Source: Clostridioides difficile CD160
GTDB taxonomy: Bacteria; Bacillota; Clostridia; Peptostreptococcales; Peptostreptococcaceae
NCBI RefSeq assembly: GCF_000449425.2
Contig: NZ_AVHW01000086.1
Coordinates: 62,001-126,000, forward strand
DNA length: 64,000 bases
Direction: 5' to 3'
In this document: positions 1 through 8,021 of the stretch, piece after piece
How positions within the stretch are numbered: position 1 is the first letter of the stretch
Layout of the letters: each line of letters starts with the position of its first letter
Translations under genes and position numbers: made by a program
Notes under the pieces: model-generated
What the model was told of the DNA's origin: nothing
Seen by the model: only the letters and a program-made list of their open reading frames with translations
The model's database searches: none

Positions 1-495
1 TATAAATGCTCCTACATTTACTGCCATATAGAATAAACTGTATGCTGCATCTTTTCTTGACACATCAGTTTTAGGATATATATCCCCAACTATATTTGAA
101 CAACTTGATTTAAAAAAACCATTTCCTAAAATGATTATTGATAGGCCTACCCAAACCATTGCAATAGATGTTGATGAAGCGAATAGTACGAAGTCACCTA
201 TTGCTATTAAAAGTGCACCTATAGAAATACATTTTTGTTGACCTAAAACTTTATCTGCTAACCAGCCACCAACTAATGGTGTAAGATATATAAGACCTGT
301 AAATAACCCAAACATAGATGTTGCTTCTTGAGTAGAAAGGCCTAAACCACCTTGAGCTATGCTTGCTGTAAAAAATAATACCAATAAAGCTGTTAAACCA
401 TAATAACTAAATCTCTCCCATAAAATTGTCATGCAAATAAGCCAAAAACTCTTAGGATGACCACCTTTTTTAGATACGCTTTCTGTATTTGACAT
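1..495 (-). CDS. POT/PTR-family peptide transporter, N-terminal part (runs off left edge)
   Basis: The 165 codons present show a proton-dependent oligopeptide transporter of the MFS fold. The N-terminus has the sequence WERFSYYG, the typical first-helix signature of POT proteins (ExxERFxYY type), followed by hydrophobic helices and a GWLADKVLGQ loop, the MFS loop after helix 2. It would import di- and tripeptides with protons across the cytoplasmic membrane. The ATG at 493-495 is chosen because GAGGGGG (504-511) lies at correct spacing. The C-terminal two thirds lie outside the window, so completeness cannot be judged. The family call is firm; substrate is known only by family. Confidence 0.85.
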   Translation of the reverse strand, partial: MSNTESVSKKGGHPKSFWLICMTILWERFSYYGLTALLVLFFTASIAQGGLGLSTQEATSMFGLFTGLIYLTPLVGGWLADKVLGQQKCISIGALLIAIGDFVLFASSTSIAMVWVGLSIIILGNGFFKSSCSNIVGDIYPKTDVSRKDAAYSLFYMAVNVGAFI

Positions 496-864
496 AAAAA
501 AAACGCCCCCTCATTGTTTTTTATAGTTAAATTTAGTACTAAGATTACTTTAATCATTTTAGTACATACTTATAATATCATCTTTTTTACGTTTACTCAA
601 TAGAATATCATCAGTATTTTCATTTTTTTATTATTATTTTTAAAATTATGAAAAATATTATTTTTACAGTATTTTCAGGCGAAAATATTAATATATATAT
701 ATTTAAATAATATCTTTAATATTTGATTCTTTTTGTATTTATTTTTTTGATTTTTACTTATTTTCATTTAAATAATTCAAATTCAAAATATTTTCTATTA
801 ATGTTTTTTGCAAGTTATTTTTTTATCAATTCATATATGTAAATTGTTTTTATTCTAAAATAAC
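496..864. other. AT-rich intergenic stretch, no gene seen
   Basis: This stretch separates the transporter start from the terminator of the foldase gene. It must hold the transporter promoter, but the AT-rich sequence gives many possible -10 boxes and I cannot single one out. No open frame with a ribosome site was found. Confidence 0.5.
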
Positions 865-912
865 AAAAGCTATTTTAAATTCTCAATATGGAGTATTTAA
901 AATAGCTTTTAT
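865..912 (-). terminator. Rho-independent terminator of the foldase gene
   Basis: A perfect 16-bp inverted repeat (865-880 with 895-910) lies just downstream of the foldase stop codon. On the minus strand the stem is followed by a T-rich tract. The stem is A/T-rich, and the mirrored A/T runs could also stop plus-strand transcription. Confidence 0.75.
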
Positions 913-953
913 CTATATATCAAAACTTTCTTTTTTTAATAAATTGACTTAAT

Positions 954-2096
954 TTATTGTTTAGCTTTCATTTGATATTTATCTGTAATTTTAACTTTAT
1001 CTTTTTCTTTTAAGTTTTTTATAAGTAAATTTTGTTTTTCTGATGTTAGACTACTTACTAAATCTGATTTTATTTCTTCAAAAGGTTGATATTTCTCATC
1101 CGTTTTCTTAATTATATGATATCCATAATCACTTTCTACAAGTTTGCTAGATATTTCGCCTTTTTTCAATGCAAATGCAGCTTTTTCAAAAGACTCTACC
1201 ATCTGACCTTTACCAAAGAAACCTAAATCTCCACCTGATTCTGCACTACTGTCTTCAGAATACTTTTTAGCTAAAGTGGCAAAATCTTCTCCAGCTTGAG
1301 CTTTTTTAAGTATTTCCTCAGCCTCTTTTTTAAGTTCAGCTTTTTTACTATCACTAACTTGTTTACCTTTATCATCAACAGTTTTTATTAAAATATGTGA
1401 AGCTCTAACTTGTAAATAATTGCTCTTGTTTTTATCGTAATAATTCTCAGCTTCTTTATCAGTCACTTTTGCTTTTTCATTTAAATATTTTGATGCTATT
1501 AGTTCTTTTTTCATATCATCTTTTATATATTTTTCAGTCAAATCAAACTGTTTTAAAAACTCTTCTTTAGTCATACCCATTGCAGATTCTATACTAGTCA
1601 TTAAATTATTATATTGAGCATCTAGTTCATCATCCGTTATACTTATTTTTTCTTTTGTTGCTTCAGTAGATAGTATATCAGATGTAATCATAGTCTCAAT
1701 CATATTTGATTCATATGAACGTATTTCGTCATCACTCATAGTAGTCTTTGCATTCAAATAAAATAATGGCTCCATTCTTTTTCTTAGCATCTCACCTGTT
1801 ATTTTTTTGTCTCCAATAGTAGCCACTACTTCATTACTATTATAGTGTTTTGAAGTAGCTGGTAACTTTCTTCCAGCTTCTTTGCCAGAAATGTAACCTC
1901 CACCTAGGCATATAGCTCCTACTGCTACAATTGCTACAACTGCTTTAAGTGTTTTATTATTTAATTTTATTTCTCTTTTTTTGACTTTGTTGTCAGTGCT
2001 CTTTTTATCTGACACATCATCTTTTTTAGAACTTACATTATCTGATTTTTTAATTTCATCTAATGTATTTTCTTTTGGATTTTTTTCTTCAGACAT
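954..2096 (-). CDS. prsA: Membrane-anchored PrsA/parvulin-type peptidyl-prolyl isomerase (foldase)
   Basis: A 380-aa foldase that assists folding of exported proteins outside the membrane. A charged Lys/Glu/Asp-rich cytoplasmic segment (about 1-47) is followed by one membrane helix (about 50-68), a SurA/PrsA N-domain, and a parvulin domain at about 232-332 that opens with ASHILIK and ends with GYHIIK. The GGDLGFFGKGQMV segment is the conserved parvulin core. There is no convincing lipobox: the Cys in GAICLGG lacks the usual residues before it. The protein is therefore probably a single-pass anchored protein, unlike the lipoprotein PrsA of Bacillus. The start has AGGAGG at good spacing. It is monocistronic, with its own terminator. 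Confidence 0.88.
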   Translation of the reverse strand: MSEEKNPKENTLDEIKKSDNVSSKKDDVSDKKSTDNKVKKREIKLNNKTLKAVVAIVAVGAICLGGGYISGKEAGRKLPATSKHYNSNEVVATIGDKKITGEMLRKRMEPLFYLNAKTTMSDDEIRSYESNMIETMITSDILSTEATKEKISITDDELDAQYNNLMTSIESAMGMTKEEFLKQFDLTEKYIKDDMKKELIASKYLNEKAKVTDKEAENYYDKNKSNYLQVRASHILIKTVDDKGKQVSDSKKAELKKEAEEILKKAQAGEDFATLAKKYSEDSSAESGGDLGFFGKGQMVESFEKAAFALKKGEISSKLVESDYGYHIIKKTDEKYQPFEEIKSDLVSSLTSEKQNLLIKNLKEKDKVKITDKYQMKAKQ

Positions 2097-2206
2097 TAAT
2101 ATCCTCCTTAATTTTGATTGTACAATACTTCACTTTTATTATTTTACATTAAAATAATATTAAATGTGTGAATCAGAAATGAAACTCTCATGAATTTAAA
2201 ATGAAA

Positions 2207-3334
2207 TTAAATATTTCTCAAACTATATCTTATAAAATTTCTTCCTACTTTTGTATCTCCATACTTTAACATCTGTATAACTTCATTTTTTTCTTTTTGT
2301 AAATAAATAGAACATTCTTCTAAAGACTTAAATATCTCTAATACTTCACCTTTTTTATTTACTAGTTCAATCTTTTTCTTTCCACCTCTTTTGATTATAG
2401 ACTTATATTTTTTAAAATATTCATCATATTCTTCATCGATACATTCAAATTTATAATTCATTTTTAATGCTTCAATTTTATCATTGGTCAAAATTTCATT
2501 TCTCTTTTTATCAGAAAGTCTTGTACTAAATATTTTATCATTGAGAATATTAAATATCTCAGATGGAGATTTATTATTTTCTAAATAGCTCCATTCATTT
2601 TTACAGTACTCTTCCACATTTAACACTTTACTTAAATAGTTTATTGCATCTCCAAAGTAATCCATATATCCATATTTTAAATTTTCTCTTATATATCCTA
2701 GTGGTATTTTAAGGCTTTTGCTACACTGTATATGGGTATCGAAAATCTTCTCTTCTTTAGTATACAAGTTTATTGCTTTTATACTTTTTCCTCTTTTTAT
2801 TTTTATTTCTTTTATGTAATCTAAATCTTCTTCTGTCAAGCATTCACTTATTTCTTTTTTTTCAATAATATTTTTTACTATATTATTACTTTCATTTTGG
2901 TTAAATTCTTCAAATCTCTTTAAATTTGTTTTTTCACTTTCAATTTGAACTTCTTTTTTACATAAGTTCATGTTTTTATCAGTAATAAACACTTCTTTTT
3001 CATCTGATTCTATAGTCTTTTTGCTAATTAACCACTCTTCCTCTACTATTTTATTATCATCACCCACTACTTCCACTTTAGTTAATATTTCGTTATCAAT
3101 ATTAGCCATTACGTCTTCTGTAAATGATGTTTCATTCAATATTAATCTTTCTTGTTCTAAAACTCCATCTTCTTTATTTATAGTTTTGTCTTTATTGATT
3201 AATGTCTTTTCTTCTTCATCTATTGACTTTTCTTCGGACGATATTTTTTTGTTTTTTAATATTATTTCACCTTCTTCTTTTACTGCATCACTTTTTTGTC
3301 TTTTTTTCATAATACCAAACCACTTTTTTAACAC
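2207..3334 (-). CDS. Acidic hypothetical protein with two NUMOD1-like repeats
   Basis: A 375-aa protein of unknown function. Residues about 10-150 are a repetitive Glu/Lys/Ile-rich region with no predicted globular domain. Two later segments (about 183-222 and 320-372) each run from a short beta strand through a KEEKIFDTHIQCSKSL- or GEVLEIFKSLEECS-like turn into a helix and a KYG motif. This resembles NUMOD1, a small DNA-binding module of homing endonucleases. No GIY-YIG, HNH or other nuclease motif is visible. The start is GTG at 3332-3334, with AGGAGGAA (3341-3349) correctly spaced; the ATG eight codons later has no comparable site. It stands alone between two intergenic stretches. The NUMOD1 reading is by eye and could be wrong. 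Confidence 0.6.
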   Translation of the reverse strand: MLKKWFGIMKKRQKSDAVKEEGEIILKNKKISSEEKSIDEEEKTLINKDKTINKEDGVLEQERLILNETSFTEDVMANIDNEILTKVEVVGDDNKIVEEEWLISKKTIESDEKEVFITDKNMNLCKKEVQIESEKTNLKRFEEFNQNESNNIVKNIIEKKEISECLTEEDLDYIKEIKIKRGKSIKAINLYTKEEKIFDTHIQCSKSLKIPLGYIRENLKYGYMDYFGDAINYLSKVLNVEEYCKNEWSYLENNKSPSEIFNILNDKIFSTRLSDKKRNEILTNDKIEALKMNYKFECIDEEYDEYFKKYKSIIKRGGKKKIELVNKKGEVLEIFKSLEECSIYLQKEKNEVIQMLKYGDTKVGRNFIRYSLRNI

Positions 3335-3613
3335 TCAATGTTCCTCCTAATACTTTATCTACTATTTTATATTATCACATAAAATATTTACTATTCCTAT
3401 AAATCCTTTAATTTTTTATATTTCTATAACTATAAAGTTTTATTTACACAAATTACTTTTTATACTTGTACACTTATGAAATTTCTATCTAATGCATTTT
3501 CATACTTACAATGTAGCATTTATTTCATAGTAATTATATCATGTTTTTATAAAATATCGTATTTTTAAATCTTTTACACTAAAAGTCATAATAAATATAT
3601 CTAATAATCATCA

Positions 3614-3666
3614 CAAAAAAGGACTTAATTAATCATATAAACCCTGAAACTATATGATTAATCAAA
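3614..3666 (-). terminator. Rho-independent terminator of the YjdF-like/oxidoreductase operon
   Basis: A 15-bp inverted repeat (3625-3639 with 3651-3665) is followed on the minus strand by GTCCTTTTTTG. It lies about 30 nt beyond the stop of the membrane-protein gene. The rest of the 363-bp gap up to 3334 shows no gene. Confidence 0.8.
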
Positions 3667-3697
3667 TCCATTATAATTAATATAAAAAAATTTAAAT

Positions 3698-4255
3698 CTA
3701 TATGTTAGATTTTTTTACTATAAAAGGGATAGTTATAATTGTACCTATTAAAGCATCTATCATATCAATCATAGTATCTTCTAATCCACCAGCTTGCGTC
3801 GTAGTGCCAATAAAAGTATCCATTAAAAATTCACCTATTTCCCACAAACTAGCTACTCCCATACTAAACATAAATACAAATATAACTAAAAATATTTTGC
3901 TCATTTTGCTTATATCTTTTTGTATATAAAAATATCTAATCATAGAAAATGCTACAATACTAGATATTATACCTGACCATAAATGTAAAAAATCATCGTA
4001 ATAATTTATATCGTAAAAATTAAAACAAGTTCCCAACAATGATGAAAACATTATAAATAAGGCAAGAACAATATATAATTCTTTACTTAAAAGTCTTTCA
4101 TTATGCTTATTTAAAAGTCTAAGTATAAAAGTACCAATTAAACTGATTGCTACTAATCCTACACTTCCAAAAGCCCTATTTATAGCAAAAAATATAGCAC
4201 AGACAACATATACTATATATAATAATATAGTTATTGGTTTTAAAAGTTTATTCAT
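3698..4255 (-). CDS. YjdF/DUF2238-like integral membrane protein
   Basis: About 185 aa, with five or so hydrophobic helices. Motifs match the DUF2238 (YjdF) family: YYDDFLHLWSGI in the middle, WEIGEFLMDTF, and DTMIDMIDALIG near the C-terminus. The acidic and His residues in these helices are conserved in the family; its function is not established. A GTG two codons upstream (4261) is in frame, but AAAGG lies too close to it, so the ATG at 4255 is preferred. The gene sits 26 bp behind the FAD/Rieske gene and shares its terminator, so the two are probably one transcript. Confidence 0.75.
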   Translation of the reverse strand: MNKLLKPITILLYIVYVVCAIFFAINRAFGSVGLVAISLIGTFILRLLNKHNERLLSKELYIVLALFIMFSSLLGTCFNFYDINYYDDFLHLWSGIISSIVAFSMIRYFYIQKDISKMSKIFLVIFVFMFSMGVASLWEIGEFLMDTFIGTTTQAGGLEDTMIDMIDALIGTIITIPFIVKKSNI

Positions 4256-4281
4256 ACACACTTTACCTTTCTAAAACAATT

Positions 4282-5808
4282 CTATAATAGCTTAGGATTG
4301 ACATCATTATCACCATGTCCATAAAGCTTTAATGGCTTAAGAGCTGGTCCTTCAAGTATATTTCCCTTATAGTCGAATCTAGAACCATGACATGGACAAT
4401 CCCATGTTTTTTCTTCACTATTAAAATTAAGTTCACATCCTAAATGAGTACATGTAGTATCTACAATATAAAAATCTCCTATATCATCTTTATACACACC
4501 ATACCTTTTTCCATCAATATTAACAATCTTCCCTTCTCCATTATTTTTAGGCATATCTCCACTACCTATTTTTAACTTTCCACTTACATAATTCATTGCT
4601 ACATTAGCATTTTCCTTTATAAAGTCTTTTGAAAAATAACTTCCTAATCTTGATGGATTAAAAGTATCCTTATAATTGGAATTACTGTTTATTATCAAAT
4701 CCTTTATTATTATTCCTGCAACAGTTCCATTAGTAATTCCCCATTTAGAGAATCCTGTAGCCACATAAATATTATTTTCTCTTTTATTAATATAACCTAT
4801 ATAAGGAACATTATCGAAACTCATATTATCTTGAGCTGACCATTTGCATTTAAAATCTTTTACCTTAAATACCTTTTTTCCATAATGTTCTAAGTCATCA
4901 AATATGTCTTTTTCAGTTCCTCCCTGACCAACTTTATGGTCTCCTCCTCCAAAAATCAGTAAATTTTCATTTCCATCATTATATTGCCTAAAAGTTATTG
5001 ATGGGTCATCTATACTTATAAACATACCATCTGGTAATTTATTTTCTAAAACTGCTGCCATTAAGTAAGCACGTTCTGCATATTCTTTTGCAAAATAAAA
5101 ATTCAACCCATCATACCATGGACTATGAGATGAAATTATAACATTTTCAGCTTCTATTATATTATTTTCTCTTGTCTTAACTCTACATATTTTCCCTTTT
5201 TCTAAATCTATTACTGGTGTCTCTTCATATATTTTTACACCTAAATGTACTCCCATTTCTGCTAATCCATCAATATACTTCTTTGGATTAAATTGACCTT
5301 GATTAGTGAAACTAATAGCTCCCTTTATGTCTAATGGAATATCTGATATAGTTTCATGATACTCACAATCTACTCCTATTTTCTTGCATGTACGATATTC
5401 ATCCTTTATGTCTTTTATAGTTTCTTCTTTTTCTGTAAATACAAAAGATGGTTCTCTTTTAAAATCACATTTGATATTATTCTCTTTTATTATTTGCTCA
5501 ATTAAGTCTAGAGCTTCATTATTTGCATTATAATATGATTTTGCTTTATCTAATCCATATTTTTTCTCTATCTTAGAATAAAATATGTCATGCTGACAAG
5601 TTACCTTACCAGTATTTCTTCCTGAAGTTCCATATCCTATTTTATCAGCTTCAACAAGTGCTACTTTTTTACCCTCTTTTGCTAATAAATATGCAGTTGT
5701 CAATCCAGTTATTCCTCCACCTACTATAAGACACTCTACTTTTATATTTTCGCCTAACTTTTTATATTCCTTTGGACTTGAATTTAAAAACCAATACGAT
5801 TCGTTCAT
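4282..5808 (-). CDS. FAD-dependent oxidoreductase with C-terminal Rieske [2Fe-2S] domain
   Basis: A 508-aa soluble redox protein of the DAO/GlpO type fused to a Rieske domain. The N-terminus has the dinucleotide motif VGGGITGLTTAYLLA and the acidic strand end VEAD, followed by GYGTSGRNTGK. The C-terminal 80 residues hold the cluster ligands CTHLGC and CPCHGSRFD, the classic CxH...CxxH pairs. Related proteins oxidise amines or other small molecules and pass electrons through the iron-sulfur centre; the substrate here is unknown. ATG with an upstream AGGAG supports the start. It is transcribed ahead of the YjdF-like membrane protein, suggesting a membrane partner. Confidence 0.87.
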   Translation of the reverse strand: MNESYWFLNSSPKEYKKLGENIKVECLIVGGGITGLTTAYLLAKEGKKVALVEADKIGYGTSGRNTGKVTCQHDIFYSKIEKKYGLDKAKSYYNANNEALDLIEQIIKENNIKCDFKREPSFVFTEKEETIKDIKDEYRTCKKIGVDCEYHETISDIPLDIKGAISFTNQGQFNPKKYIDGLAEMGVHLGVKIYEETPVIDLEKGKICRVKTRENNIIEAENVIISSHSPWYDGLNFYFAKEYAERAYLMAAVLENKLPDGMFISIDDPSITFRQYNDGNENLLIFGGGDHKVGQGGTEKDIFDDLEHYGKKVFKVKDFKCKWSAQDNMSFDNVPYIGYINKRENNIYVATGFSKWGITNGTVAGIIIKDLIINSNSNYKDTFNPSRLGSYFSKDFIKENANVAMNYVSGKLKIGSGDMPKNNGEGKIVNIDGKRYGVYKDDIGDFYIVDTTCTHLGCELNFNSEEKTWDCPCHGSRFDYKGNILEGPALKPLKLYGHGDNDVNPKLL

Positions 5809-6052
5809 TTAAAATACTCCTTTACATATTAAATAATAATAGTTTTCCCATCATCAAGTTTATTTATTATAAATAGCATAAAAATAAATATATTATTGTA
5901 ATAAATAAACTGTTACATTACTTAATATATAAATAGAAATAACTATATAATTAAGTCAATACAATTAAGAACACATTGTAAAATTTAGTGTATAAAATCT
6001 AAAAATTTTACAAAATAGAAATTCCAGAACCTTTGATTAACTTTTTCTAGTT
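5809..6052. other. Intergenic stretch with no gene
   Basis: AT-rich spacer holding the presumed promoter of the oxidoreductase operon. No open frame or convincing RNA structure seen. Confidence 0.45.
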
Positions 6053-6094
6053 ACAAAAAAATATTACTGGAAATCAAATTTTCCAGTAATATTT
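6053..6094 (-). terminator. Rho-independent terminator of the amino-acid ABC operon
   Basis: The hairpin pairs AATATTACTGGAAA with TTTCCAGTAATATT around a short loop. On the minus strand it is followed by a run of seven T. It lies about 50 nt past the permease stop. Confidence 0.85.
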
Positions 6095-6141
6095 AATAAC
6101 AAAACACATCTACACAATTTTATGAATATCTCTTATAATAT

Positions 6142-6810
6142 TTAATATACCTCACTAAGTCTTTCTTCTAGCTTGGTCTGAACAAAACCTAATATAAGAT
6201 TTACAATCCAGTATACTACTATTACACAAGTAAAAGCTTCTAAATATTTATAACTTGCTGCTGCTTCCGATTGGGCAACTGCCATAATTTCTGTAACCCC
6301 AATAGTAAAAGCAAGAGAAGTTCCTTTTATAATATCTGCAAAAGTATTTGTAAAAGGTGGGATTGCAACCCTTATAGCTTGTGGTAAGACAATTCTTTTC
6401 ATTGTTTGTACATACGTCATTCCAAATGCTAGACTTGCATCTATTTGACCTTTATCTACAGATGTTATAGCACCTCTTAAACTCTCTGCAAAATAAGCAG
6501 AAGAATTTAAACCAATTACTATTACTGCTGCTGAAAATGATTCCAATGCTTTAAGTTCTGGTACTAATTGAATTAGACCAAAGTATATAAAGAAAAGTTG
6601 AGCAGCAAGAGGAGTACCTCTAAAAAATGATATATATATTCTTGATACTGTTTTTAAAATAGGAACTTTAGCATCTACAATTAATGCTATGAGTAAAGCT
6701 ATAACAATTCCCAATCCCAAAGATAACAGAGACATTTTAAATGTTACTGTCAAATATTTTAATATTAATGGAAATATATCTGCTGCAAATCCAAAATCAA
6801 ATACTTGCAT
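6142..6810 (-). CDS. Amino-acid ABC transporter permease (HisM/GlnP type)
   Basis: A 222-aa polar-amino-acid ABC permease with about five helices. It shows the N-terminal YLTVTFKMSLLSLGLG start typical of the HisMQ family, SFFRGTPLAAQLFF, and the cytoplasmic EAA loop (DASLAFGMTYVQTMKRIVLPQAIR) that docks with the ATPase. It would form the membrane channel for the binding protein encoded 13 bp upstream. No ATP-binding subunit is encoded on either side, so the transporter must borrow one or use an ATPase encoded elsewhere. Confidence 0.9.
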   Translation of the reverse strand: MQVFDFGFAADIFPLILKYLTVTFKMSLLSLGLGIVIALLIALIVDAKVPILKTVSRIYISFFRGTPLAAQLFFIYFGLIQLVPELKALESFSAAVIVIGLNSSAYFAESLRGAITSVDKGQIDASLAFGMTYVQTMKRIVLPQAIRVAIPPFTNTFADIIKGTSLAFTIGVTEIMAVAQSEAAASYKYLEAFTCVIVVYWIVNLILGFVQTKLEERLSEVY

Positions 6811-6823
6811 CCTTAACCTCCAA

Positions 6824-7645
6824 TTAATTTTCCTTAGTTGTATCTAAACCAAACCACTTTTCAGATAATTTTGTAAATGTTCCATCTTCATGCATTGCTT
6901 TTATAGCCTTATTTACGTCCTCTATAATGACTTTACTTTTCTCTTCTTTTCTAAATGGATATTGATTTACTTCATATACACCAGTATCTATATCTGCAAC
7001 CTTTAATTTAAGTTTACCTTGTTCTATAGTTGTTTTAGCTTTAACTTCTGAAAGCCATGCAACATCAATTCTTCCATTTTCTACATCCTTTTCCATAGGT
7101 ACTCCATCATATGTAACTATATCAATCCCTAAGTTATGTTTTTCATTTAAATCTCTTATAGTTTTTTCTCCATTACCACCTAGAACACACCCTACCTTTT
7201 TACCTTTTACGTCTTCTATCTTACTTATAGTACTATCCTCTGGTACTATAAACTTATACTTACTATATGCGTAAGTATCTGAAAAATCATATTTTTCTAC
7301 TCTTTCAGGAGTAGTTGACATTTGGTGTGCTACTGTGTCAACTTTACCAGCGTCTAACATGCCCATAAGCCCACTAAATTTAGCAGTTTTAAACTCTACT
7401 TTATAACCAGTTCTTTTTGATATTTCCTTCCATACATCAATTTCAAAACCTTTATTTTCATCATTTTCTTTATAACACCATGGTGCATATTCTACTGATA
7501 CACCTACATTTAAAGTCCCTTTATCTTTTTTAGAAGTATCTTCTTTTGTAGTTTCACCATCTTTACTTGAACAGCCAACTAACATTGTTGTTCCTAAAAC
7601 TAATGTCAATAATAATGAGAATACTTTTTTACTTTTTAATTTCAA
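6824..7645 (-). CDS. Amino-acid ABC transporter substrate-binding lipoprotein
   Basis: About 273 aa. The signal peptide ends in a lipobox (TTMLVGCSS), so the protein is anchored to the outer face of the membrane. The mature part has SBP_bac_3 hallmarks: GVSVEYAPWCY, KGFEIDVWKEI, GLMGMLDAGKVDTVA and FSDTYAYS. It captures an amino acid, possibly cystine or another polar one, for the adjacent permease. A GTG at 7654 is in frame, but the AGAGGGA site (7655-7664) abuts it. The TTG at 7643-7645 has proper spacing and gives a normal signal peptide, so it is preferred. Confidence 0.87.
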   Translation of the reverse strand: MKLKSKKVFSLLLTLVLGTTMLVGCSSKDGETTKEDTSKKDKGTLNVGVSVEYAPWCYKENDENKGFEIDVWKEISKRTGYKVEFKTAKFSGLMGMLDAGKVDTVAHQMSTTPERVEKYDFSDTYAYSKYKFIVPEDSTISKIEDVKGKKVGCVLGGNGEKTIRDLNEKHNLGIDIVTYDGVPMEKDVENGRIDVAWLSEVKAKTTIEQGKLKLKVADIDTGVYEVNQYPFRKEEKSKVIIEDVNKAIKAMHEDGTFTKLSEKWFGLDTTKEN

Positions 7646-7898
7646 AAATAACACTCCCTCTTCCTATATTTTTACTTACTAAAACATAATATCATAATTT
7701 GAAAAGGTTTTTTATTGCTTTTCTCTATGTAATTCGACAGCAATATTCTTTTTTTCTATACTTTCTTTATAATTTATTTATTTTTGAAATTAATACTATT
7801 TTGCTAAATTTATCTTTATTTTCTATAAATAATTAATAGTTTAGTTAAAAAATTTAACTTATATGTTAAAAATTATGAAGCTATTAATATCCCTTTAC

Positions 7899-7937
7899 AC
7901 AAAAAGTGAACTTTGAATATCAAAGTTCACTTTTATA
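7899..7937 (-). terminator. Rho-independent terminator, probably bidirectional
   Basis: A perfect 14-bp stem (7902-7915 with 7921-7934) with a 5-nt loop. On the minus strand it is followed by T-rich sequence. It lies about 85 nt downstream of fruABC and closes that operon. The rest of the 366-bp gap (7655-8021) contains only the promoter region of the upstream ABC gene, with no distinct box identified. Confidence 0.8.
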
Positions 7938-8021
7938 TAAATTTCCTACTTTAGAATAATTCAGTAATATATTAATTTTTATAAAACATAACATTTTTAA
8001 TTGTTAAATAATCTTTATTTA

